A stretch of 64,000 nt of DNA from Echinarachnius parma (lineage: Eukaryota > Echinodermata > Echinoidea > Clypeasteroida > Echinarachniidae), in contig JBAMJV010002953.1 in NCBI GenBank assembly GCA_037951105.1, positions 55,719 through 119,718 of the forward strand, given 5' to 3'. Positions within the stretch are counted from its first letter, which is position 1; the number at the start of each line of letters is the position of its first letter. The notes below the pieces were generated by a model. It ran no database searches and was not told the DNA's origin. It saw only the letters and a program-made list of their open reading frames with translations. Both the position numbers and the translations under genes were made by a program. Below, piece after piece: positions 11,730 through 23,500 of the stretch.

Positions 11730-14700
11730 GTATGTCTTAAATGATTAAATATATTCAACAATTGTAAAATTACATATTCAGTTACGTTTTGTAGAAGTAT
11801 ACAGTACAAAAAATGTTCTTCTTAACTCATTGAGAACACGCAGCCTTCTAGGGCATCACAATTATGTACTTCAAATAAAAGGTGGTATATCCCTGCCGGG
11901 AATGTTAAATTCGAGCGTTTTCACACGGCAATATCACACTGTGGCGATAGTAAGTGCCCTCACAGTGTATTAACAGTGTGCTCACACTAATGAGTTGGTT
12001 TTCACACAGAAAACGCTAATGAAACATTATCGGATGTAGTACTTGACAATACAATTATAATCTTGACCAAATCAACAAAGTTATTACAAGAATAATGGTA
12101 ATGAGGTCCATTTTCATGATTTTCAAGGGTTTGCACAGTATAACGAAAGTGTTTCATTAGAGTGATTCATTAACATTGAAAAATGTTTCCAAAAGTGGTA
12201 TTTGAGACTTCAATCATTTACCAATATCATTGACAGACTTTTGTAAATGATATGTGATAGTTCCATAAAAAAGAAGACTGTTTACCTAGTGACACAATTT
12301 AGAAATGTACATGTACAGTATGTCACCTATACTGGCAAATGATGTTGCCAGTATAGCAGTATGATTTTTTTTTTTTTTACTGCAGTCGAAAAGCTTTCTG
12401 GAACGCTTTTCAATTCAATAATACTTATCTCCACAATAAGGGAGATGAATTAAAACAATAGGGTACGAGAGACATAATAATGAGAGCTCCAAGTGATTTT
12501 GACAAAGTTTATGAATCAGTTTAATACTTGGAACAAATGTTGTCACCATTCATGTTTTGTACAGGCCAGCCGGCACGGAATGGGAGAGATTCATATCTTC
12601 ATCGTCTTTGGTCTCCAGCCTGTCATCCTGTTCCTGGTTTCGCCTGTCGTTGGATATTTTGTAAGTTACCCATTACGTATTTGTACCGTATAGCTGGCCT
12701 AAGTCCTCCAAAGTTCATTCGAGAGGTCTGACCCAGTCTAATGTAATATTTAAATATACAATCTCTGCTGTGAATGTTGAATTTCGCTCAATGCAGTCTT
12801 TATTCTGAGGCTGGGGCGAACCAGTTGAGAGAACATCAGTGTTAAACACATGTTAGCTGAACAAATTGATGAAATTCACTCACAATTATGAGGAACTCAA
12901 TACCCGGACAAATGGCCCAAGTCTCGGAAGAGCTGCAAAGAGGGTTTTACGTCATGCATATAGATATAATACAAAAAGTCAGCCCCTCCCCTACAAAAGA
13001 CCGCATGATTTCATAATCAAGATTTCTTTCGATATTTCGTTTTGACAAAAATATATCTATACGGAAATTAGGTCAATAATATGCAAAAAGATAACCTTAC
13101 TTCATGGTTGATTGAGCACAAATTAAGAAAATTACGGAATTCACAAAAGTAATGCCATTTTTTAGAATAAAACGTTGGCAAGTTGCATAATTTTACAATC
13201 TCAATTAATGCGTATAGACTCATGTACCCTTTAAAAATTTATATTGCTTGAATTTCTAACAGCGTATAGTTACACATGTGTATGCACTGTCTGGAATCAT
13301 GAAATTGGATCGTTTTTTTTTTTTTTTTTTTGTGCTCAGTCATCCATCAGTTAATATTATTGACACAAAATTTACATAATAACTGTATGTGTCAAGGATG
13401 AAGCGTTCTATTTCAAAGGAGCGTTTTGTACATGGTCTCCACCGCGTGATGCCAATGGCCCGAATTCTCAAAAAATACAAGGAATACCGGTAACACTTTG
13501 CACAAGCAGCCTTTTGTCTCGTTACTATGGTCCCCTGATATTTTGTAATGGTTTCCTTTCATTATCCAGTCAATCCCTTGAGTTCTGATTATATGCATCA
13601 GGACAATGGGCTCTTTGACATTCAGTGATAGTTAAGTCTGTCATCAGCCAAATTGCGTCCTGGATCATCCTGGACAGTGTATTGCTGGGGCCCGTTTCAT
13701 GAAAGGGTCCTATCTCGAGGACGTCCTAACTGTCACGTGACTGTCATGTGACTACGACTGAATTACGTACATAGGACAGTTATCCTAAACTGTTGCAAGA
13801 AAGGCTCCTAAGTCGAAAGTACGGAGTATTGATAGTAGCGGACAATTCCGTAGCCGTTGCCATGAATATAATGTATAATCGGTAAAATAATTATCAGCAT
13901 AGTAGCCTATTGCATCTGGTCTATAGGTGCGTTAGAATGACAAATAATATAAAACATACACAGAACAGATTACAATGTTCAGTTCTCATGAAAAGCAAAC
14001 GGGCAGCTGAAAGCGAACACAAAAGAAACATGAAATATATTTTCCGGAAAAGATCCGCTTATGTTGCCGCAGTGCCTATTTAAAGACACCATTAATCAGT
14101 ATCTTCATTAAACAGATCCCATTATACATCTAAAAAATATTAAGTATATATTTTTCACTTTAATGAACTTATTTGACCAGCTACACTTTATCAATAAATA
14201 TCATATTTGCCTGAAAAGTAGATGATCTGGCAAAATGAAGACCTTTTACCTTTGAAATGAGAAATGAACAACATTAATTTTCAAGAGAGGTCTTCTTTAT
14301 CGAGACCATACTATAAAGTATGGAAACTGCTTGTTCACGATTTATGTTTCGTTTCCGATACTAATAGAATACAGCAGCGATAAAAACGTATATTTTGTCT
14401 TGAAAGTTAAATTAATTTCCCAAATAGGCTAGTGGCGTGGCTATAATTTTTTTCAGAGTCGGAGGAAGGGCTGGGCAACAGAAAGGCCTTACATTTGATG
14501 AGGATGCAAAGGGAATTAGGATATATTAATTTATCGGTAGCATGGGCGAACATGCTTTTTTTTAATTGTTTTATTTGTTTATATTTGTGTATTTTGATTG
14601 ATTAATTGATTTGTTCAGCATTCAGGTGCCAAGTTTTTACCGGTTGTCTCTGTCTGTTAGGTCAGGCACAAGTTGAGCCACAAGTTGAGAATTCGGGCCA

Positions 14701-16492
14701 TTATGTTTAGCCCTGTGAAACGGTTCGTGTTCACACTGTGACACTTTGTACTAGGATTTATCTTTTTCTCGTAGAAATCGAACATGGTGAGTTTTAAGAA
14801 TAATCAGTTCTGGGCTGTTATTACCCCCAATGCAATCTAGGTCCCAGTGATTGGCGGAAAGAGAGTGCTGTAGATTGGAATGTTCCTGGAATCCGTTGGA
14901 AACATACTATTTGGGTCAGTTATATGCATATTATTATCTTTCTTCAATCATTTAAAACATACTGTAACAAGGAAATTTGTCAAACGGATAGGTCCAAGTC
15001 AGCAGTATAACATATAGTCCAGTCAATCTAGCAAATATTAGGGGGTAACCTCGGCAAAATTGCAACACGGGATTTTTTTTTCGGAATTCTGTTCAGGAAA
15101 CTCCCCTTAACAACCAAAAAAAAGTCCTAAGAAATCGAAGCTGCGGAAAGTGGTTTAATTTGCATTATAAAGATAATTAGCAAATTTGCATAATGAGCAC
15201 CGTTAATGGATGCCTTGCCCTAAATTACCCTAGTATAATCGTTTTTTTATCAATATTGTGCCATTCCTGGATAGAAAATGACCCCTCGCCGCATTTCAGA
15301 AATATGCAAATTAGCTTATATTTATAATGGAAATTAAACCACTTTCCGTAGCTTCGATTTCTTAGGACTTTTATTATGTTGTTCAGGGAAGTTTCCTGAA
15401 CAGAATTCCGAAGAAAATTCCCATGTTGCAATTTTGCCGAGGTCAAGACCCTATAGATATTGACTGGACTATAGATGTGTTCGTTGAACTTGGTACAAAT
15501 TGATTACCATTCTGTAGCCTATAGTTTTCATTCATTTGTAAATGCAAAGTTACATAAAAACTAAAATTATCAGCAACCGTTTCAATAGCTCATTTGAGTA
15601 TTATGCAAAGCACTTTAATTACAGGCCTACTGTTTTGGTAGGATGTCTAACAAAAATACTTGGTACTACTGACCTGAAAAATATAGGTGTTATCGTTTGT
15701 ATTCACTCAACAAGTCCGTTTTTTTTATAAAAATTTGCAATATTTTACTATTTTTGTGGACATTAATTTACATATTATGCAAATTATATGCAAATTATGT
15801 TGAACTGATATACGTGTCACCGTGTGTTATGGTATATTGGCTTTTGATACTAGATGTGCACACTATTCTGGCTATGATAGTGCATCTAGATTTTAAGCAA
15901 TACATAACTTCATATTGATCCAATCAAACTATAGCTCATTTGCATATTATGCAAAGTACTTTCATGCTAACATTTCGATTGAGTGCCACCCTAACCTGTT
16001 TCATATCTGAACTTACAAATATAAAGGCTTTATCATTTGCACCACTCGATCAAACTTAACCCTAGGTATATTTTGTTCAACAATATGGAATATTTTATTT
16101 TTTGGGGAACCTAATTTGCATATTATGCAAATTATGTAGTCATTACAAGTACGGGTATGCGTTCATCGTGTACCTTATAATACTAATATTGGGTTGCCAT
16201 ACTTTTCTGGCGTCAATATAGTATATAAATATTTTTTAACAATAAATTTAATAGTTTTACCTTTAAACAATACCTAATTTGCATATTATGCAAATTAAAC
16301 CACTTTCCGCAACTTCGATTCCTTGGGACTTTTTTTGGGGTTGTTAAGGGGAGTTTCCTGAACAGAATTCCGAAAAAAAATCCCGTGTTGCAATTTTGCA
16401 GAGGTCAAGGCCATATATTGACTGGACTAATAGCAAATAGCAGAGCTAATGCACTACGACATGACTTGCAGGTTCAAGTGTAAAGCAATTTA

Positions 16493-16574
<82 letters not shown>

Positions 16575-16772
16575 TATGTAAACACCTCCAATTCAATTAC
16601 CCATCGTATGAGCGCGTATCAAAAAAATCAGAAAAAATAGTATGCATCCCCGTATGTCCACGCGGTTGTGCGATTGGCATATTTACAAAAGTCCTCGGTT
16701 GGGAAGTGAAATGAAATGTCCACGTTTGCATAGTTCTTGTCCTCGAAAGACGGCGCTTATATGTGTATGTGT

Positions 16773-16808
<36 letters not shown>

Positions 16809-19800
16809 TGGTTACTAATTGATGATTTCATTGTAGACTTTTGATAAATAGGCCTCGCCTCCGAATGTAAGAAACAACTGGAGAGAGAAGGCTATTGGTA
16901 CACGTCGTTTCGTGTTGGCGTGGCCGCTACACTTCTCTATCCAGTATAGTAGCCTAGTTTCGGTTATACTAGTGCGCGATACATTGTAAAACAAAACAAA
17001 CATAAACAAAATAACAAACCTTACATAACAGAAAGAAATAAACGAACTTCTTAATTCTACGAACGGTTTTTTAATGATTTCAGACTTTGTGCCAAATTTG
17101 AAGAAAATACGTGGTTCATCGTGGGGACGTACGTTTCCCGTTCAATCAGCGGGTTCGGTCTACCACTGGTTAGTACGGTTGTTTTGACGATCAATGCGGA
17201 CATCTTCCCGAGGAACCTCGCCCGTAACGCGGTAAGTTGCTCTCACTTTAAAGCTATGTCTCATTGCTCCGCTTGGGCCCATCGGCTTGGGTATCCGTGG
17301 GCTGGCCGCGGTGGGCAGGGGTGACGCCAGAGTAGCGCTAGCTGGAGCGAGCTAGCTAACCGCTATTAGTATTGCATGTCGCGCTGCTCTCGCACCGTCC
17401 AGCGTATAGCTACAGCACGTATAGTGCAGTGCAATTGAATCATGATTTCACTCGCAGATTCGGCGATTGATTTACCCATTTTTACTTTATCAGACACATT
17501 AATGAATAAAAGAATAACCATACAATGAATATAAGTTGTTGTTTCATTAGTTCAAAAAGTTTAAACCACCATAATTATACAGAAAATAGTTTGAACTACC
17601 ACGGAAGCCTCGGTATAAAGGGGTATAATCCCGGTATATTATGTGGTAGCCGAAGCTTCCTATTGGATAACCCCTTTGATGACGTCAGTACAACATACAC
17701 AGCTACATGACTCCGCAAGTCGCTGGATTGGGGTTTTGAGGCAGTGTTCAATATTTTCAATTTTAGGATGTGCGAGTACTTGGAAAGTATTATTTTCATA
17801 CTCTGTATGATCTCAACCCTCTGTAAAGATATAATTTGGTAAATATTAGTGTTTTTTAATGAAACATAGCTTTAAAGATAAGAAGAATTACTCAGTCAAA
17901 TTGCACCCGTTATCTCAAGAGGGCGCAATTTAGGCCAATGAAAAATTCAGCCATTTTGGTCAAAAATAATATGAATGTGGTTTTGGTTCTTAATACACAT
18001 TCAATAGAGAGATCATAAAAATCAATTTAAAAAATAAACAAAAAATTTCGAATTATTTCTCAAAAATGTTTAGGCTCAGTCTATAAAAAAAAAATTCTTT
18101 ACAAACTGCAAAAATTATCGTCAACAAAAAATTGGTAACGACAGCGACTTGTATATCTTTTAAAATGGTCACATATATTTTTGGAAATTTTATTTTTTAT
18201 TTTTTATTAGAGAGCGGACCGTTTCGAAACATGGTAAACTATACGGTGGCCACAAATGCAGAGAACAGTCCATGGCCCCGTTGCAGAAAGAGATACAATC
18301 GATTGTAAGTTACAATAAATTGGAAGTCAGAACATTTGCGCATTTCAACCTATCCGATTTGCGCATTTATATACAAATGATCTGACTTACAATTTATTGT
18401 AACTTACAATCGATTGTATCTCTTTCTGCAACTTGGCACAGGTGTTAAATATTTGGTTCATTGTTCGCGTTTTGTCTAGTGAAGTTTATGATAAGGGTCA
18501 GTGTAATGTTGTTGTACAGTCGGACCACTTAATGGTAGGTAGTTCACAAAGTGATAATATGTATTGCCCCCTTAAAACTCGCTGGAATAGTGACTTTAAA
18601 TTAGAGTACCAAAATACGTTTTGTGAAAATAGTGTTAATTGTTTGAGTGTGGATATCCAGAATATGGTTGATGGAAATGTTACTCAGGTTGAATTGGATG
18701 GTATTATTGAGAAATTGAATAAGATATTAATTGACCCAGCTAAAGCGTTTGGCATGTGTAAAGAGGTGAAGAGATTGTCTAGACATGTTAGACATTCTCA
18801 GAAAAAGTCATGGTTTAGTAAATCATGTGAGGTTCAAAGGAGAGAATATTTGAAAGCTAAACGTAGGTTAAAAGGATTAAGAACGGATGAGGCTCAAGCT
18901 GAATTGAGGGATAGGGCTAAAGCTTATAAGAAGTTTATACGGAAGGCTTCTAGGACGTATTATAATGATTTGCATAAGTCTTTGAGAAATTTAAAGTGTA
19001 ATAAGCCAAAGAAGTATTGGATCCTACTTGAATACGTCATTCTATTACTGAGGATATAAATAGGGATTTTTCTTTAGAGGAAATTCAGAGAGTGATTAAA
19101 CTCTTGCGTAATAATAAGGCCAGTGGAATTGATAATGTGTTAAATGAGTATTTGAAGAATTGCCCGACTAGTTTTGTGATATTGCTTGTTCTTTTGTTTA
19201 ATACTATTTTGCACTCTGGTGTAGTGCCCACTATTTGGTGCCTGTGTATAATCAAACCTTTGTATAAAAAGAAAGGTTCTCCAGATGACCCTGATAATTA
19301 TAGAGGGATAACCTTACTTAGTTGTGTAGGTAAATTATTTACTGCCTGTATAAATGCAAGACTTACTGAATATTTGGATGGTATTGGTTTAATGGGAGAG
19401 GATCAGGCTGGATTCAGGAGTGGCTATAGTACTTTAGATCATATTTTTACATAACATTTATTGTGCCTTTATAGATTATAAGAAGGATTTTGATTTGGTT
19501 GATAGGGCCAGTTTATGGTCAAAGTTAATTGCTAGTGGTATTAATGGTAATGTTATACGTGTAGTGTTTAACATGTATGAAAGTGCTAAGTCATGCGTTA
19601 AGGTAGGAAATAACTTGTCAGATTGATCCAATCAAACTATAGCTCATTTGCATATTATGCAAAGTACTTTCATGCTAACATTTCGATTGAGTGCCACCCT
19701 AACCTGTTTCATATCTGAACTTAAAAATATAAAGGCTTTATCATTTGCACCACTCGATCAAACTTAACCCTAGGTATATTTTGTTCAACAATATGGAATA

Positions 19801-20200
19801 TTTTATTTTTTGGGGAACCTAATTTGCATATTATGCAAATTATGTAGTCATTACAAGTACGGGTATGCGTTCATCGTGTACCTTATAATACTAATATTGG
19901 GTTGCCATACTTTTCTGGCGTCAATATAGTATATAAATATTTTTTAACAATAAATTTAATAGTTTTACCTTTAAACAATACCTAATTTGCATATTATGCA
20001 AATTAAACCACTTTCCGCAACTTCGATTCCTTGGGACTTTTTTTGGGGTTGTTAAGGGGAGTTTCCTGAACAGAATTCCGAAAAAAAATCCCGTGTTGCA
20101 ATTTTGCAGAGGTCAAGGCCATATATTGACTGGACTAATAGCAAATAGCAGAGCTAATGCACTACGACATGACTTGCAGGTTCAAGTGTAAAGCAATTTA

Positions 20201-20280
<80 letters not shown>

Positions 20281-20478
20281 TATGTAAACACCTCCAATTC
20301 AATTACCCATCGTATGAGCGCGTATCAAAAAAATCAGAAAAAATAGTATGCATCCCCGTATGTCCACGCGGTTGTGCGATTGGCATATTTACAAAAGTCC
20401 TCGGTTGGGAAGTGAAATGAAATGTCCACGTTTGCATAGTTCTTGTCCTCGAAAGACGGCGCTTATATGTGTATGTGT

Positions 20479-20518
<40 letters not shown>

Positions 20519-23500
20519 TGGTTACTAATTGATGATTTCATTGTAGACTTTTGATAAATAGGCCTCGCCTCCGAATGTAAGAAACAACTGGAGAGAGAAG
20601 GCTATTGGTACACGTCGTTTCGTGTTGGCGTGGCCGCTACACTTCTCTATCCAGTATAGTAGCCTAGTTTCGGTTATACTAGTGCGCGATACATTGTAAA
20701 ACAAAACAAACATAAACAAAATAACAAACCTTACATAACAGAAAGAAATAAACGAACTTCTTAATTCTACGAACGTTTTTTTAATGATTTCAGACTTTGT
20801 GCCAAATTTGAAGAAAATACGTGGTTCATCGTGGGGACGTACGTTTCCCGTTCAATCAGCGGGTTCGGTCTACCACTGGTTAGTACGGTTGTTTTGACGA
20901 TCAATGCGGACATCTTCCCGAGGAACCTCGCCCGTAACGCGGTAAGTTGCTCTCACTTTAAAGCTATGTCTCATTGCTCCGCTTGGGCCCATCGGCTTGG
21001 GTATCCGTGGGCTGGCCGCGGTGGGCAGGGGTGACGCCAGAGTAGCGCTAGCTGGAGCGAGCTAGCTAACCGCTATTAGTATTGCATGTCGCGCTGCTCT
21101 CGCACCGTCCAGCGTATAGCTACAGCACGTATAGTGCAGTGCAATTGAATCATGATTTCACTCGCAGATTCGGCGATTGATTTACCCATTTTTACTTTAT
21201 CAGACACATTAATGAATAAAAGAATAACCATACAATGAATATAAGTTGTTGTTTCATTAGTTCAAAAAGTTTAAACCACCATAATTATACAGAAAATAGT
21301 TTGAACTACCACGGAAGCCTCGGTATAAAGGGGTATAATCCCGGTATATTATGTGGTAGCCGAAGCTTCCTATTGGATAACCCCTTTGATGACGTCAGTA
21401 CAACATACACAGCTACATGACTCCGCAAGTCGCTGGATTGGGGTTTTGAGGCAGTGTTCAATATTTTCAATTTTAGGATGTGCGAGTACTTGGAAAGTAT
21501 TATTTTCATACTCTGTATGATCTCAACCCTCTGTAAAGATATAATTTGGTAAATATTAGTGTTTTTTAATGAAACATAGCTTTAAATATAAGAAGAATTA
21601 CTCAGTCAAATTGCACCCGTTATCTCAAGAGGGCGCAATTTAGGCCAATGAAAAATTCAGCCATTTTGGTCAAAAATAATATGAATGTGGTTTTGGTTCT
21701 TAATACACATTCAATAGAGAGATCATAAAAATCAATTTAAAAAATAAACAAAAAATTTCGAATTATTTCTCAAAAATGTTTAGGCTCAGTCTATAAAAAA
21801 AAAATTCTTTACAAACTGCAAAAATTATCGTCAACAAAAAATTGGTAACGACAGCGACTTGTATATCTTTTAAAATGGTCACATATATTTTTGGAAATTT
21901 TATTTTTTATTTTTTATTAGAGAGCGGACCGTTTCGAAACATGGTAAACTATACGGTGGCCACAAATGCAGAGAACAGTCCATGGCCCCGTTGCAGAAAG
22001 AGATACAATCGATTGTAAGTTACAATAAATTGGAAGTCAGAACATTTGCGCATTTCAACCTATCCGATTTGCGCATTTATATACAAATGATCTGACTTAC
22101 AATTTATTGTAACTTACAATCGATTGTATCTCTTTCTGCAACTTGGCACAGGTGTTAAATATTTGGTTCATTGTTCGCGTTTTGTCTAGTGAAGTTTATG
22201 ATAAGGGTCAGTGTAATGTAGTTGTACAGTCGGACCACTTAATGGTAGGTAGTTCACAAAGTGATAATATGTATTGCCCCCTTAAAACTCGCTGGAATAG
22301 TGACTTTAAATTAGAGTACCAAAATACGTTTTGTGAAAATAGTGTTAATTGTTTGAGTGTGGATATCCAGAATATGGTTGATGGAAATGTTACTCAGGTT
22401 GAATTGGATGGTATTATTGAGAAATTGAATAAGATATTAATTGACCCAGCTAAAGCGTTTGGCATGTGTAAAGAGGTGAAGAGATTGTCTAGACATGTTA
22501 GACATTCTCAGAAAAAGTCATGGTTTAGTAAATCATGTGAGGTTCAAAGGAGAGAATATTTGAAAGCTAAACGTAGGTTAAAAGGATTAAGAACGGATGA
22601 GGCTCAAGCTGAATTGAGGGATAGGGCTAAAGCTTATAAGAAGTTTATACGGAAGGCTTCTAGGACGTATTATAATGATTTGCATAAGTCTTTGAGAAAT
22701 TTAAAGTGTAATAAGCCAAAGAAGTATTGGGACATTTTGAATAATGCAGTTAGCTCTGAAAGTAAGACTGGTAATGTTTCTCTTGAGGAGTTTCGGAGGC
22801 ATTTTGAATTGTTAAGTACAAGGCCAGAGGAGTTGGACATTGAGACTAGAGTAGAATTTGATCCTACTTGAATACGTCATTCTATTACTGAGGATATAAA
22901 TAGGGATTTTTCTTTAGAGGAAATTCAGAGAGTGATTAAACTCTTGCGTAATAATAAGGCCAGTGGAATTGATAATGTGTTAAATGAGTATTTGAAGAAT
23001 TGCCCGACTAGTTTTGTGATATTGCTTGTTCTTTTGTTTAATACTATTTTGCACTCTGGTGTAGTGCCCACTATTTGGTGCCTGTGTATAATCAAACCTT
23101 TGTATAAAAAGAAAGGTTCTCCAGATGACCCTGATAATTATAGAGGGATAACCTTACTTAGTTGTGTAGGTAAATTATTTACTGCCTGTATAAATGCAAG
23201 ACTTACTGAATATTTGGATGGTATTGGTTTAATGGGAGAGGATCAGGCTGGATTCAGGAGTGGCTATAGTACTTTAGATCATATTTTTACATAACATTTA
23301 TTGTGCCTTTATAGATTATAAGAAGGATTTTGATTTGGTTGATAGGGCCAGTTTATGGTCAAAGTTAATTGCTAGTGGTATTAATGGTAATGTTATACGT
23401 GTAGTGTTTAACATGTATGAAAGTGCTAAGTCATGCGTTAAGGTAGGAAATAACTTGTCAGATTTCTTTTTATGTAATATAGGTGTTCGGCAAGGAGAAA

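Larger units (their letters stand above)
15914..19621 (+). repeat. Tandem segmental duplication, copy 1
   Basis: 3708-base unit repeated immediately as 19622-23464. It contains octamer-palindrome repeats, two TG microsatellites, the helix-4 exon, a 153-bp hairpin element and the start of a LINE. The copies differ by very few single bases, a 2-base TG length change and a 130-base deletion in copy 1 (after 19020). Three bases (ATT) are shared at the junction, consistent with microhomology-mediated duplication, or with an assembly artefact. Confidence 0.9.
19622..23464 (+). repeat. Tandem segmental duplication, copy 2
   Basis: Second copy of the unit at 15914-19621, retaining the 130 bases missing from copy 1 (about 22730-22860). 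Beyond 23464 the LINE continues into unique sequence, so copy 2 is the end attached to the intact rest of the LINE. Confidence 0.9.

Noticed and set aside
14635..14680. Possible exon reading GAKFLPVVSVC after a CAG at 14636
   Set aside because: It resembles the expected helix 2-3 loop, but its length and phase cannot join the neighbouring exons and a stop follows at once.
15592..16296. CRISPR-like array
   Set aside because: The palindromic units are spaced at 163-175 bases, the spacers are homologous to each other, and the genome is animal.
16496..16714. Cys/Val-rich ORF at the TG microsatellites, repeated at 20157-20420 and mirrored at 59245-59603
   Set aside because: Produced by TG or CA repeats; no domain or splice context.
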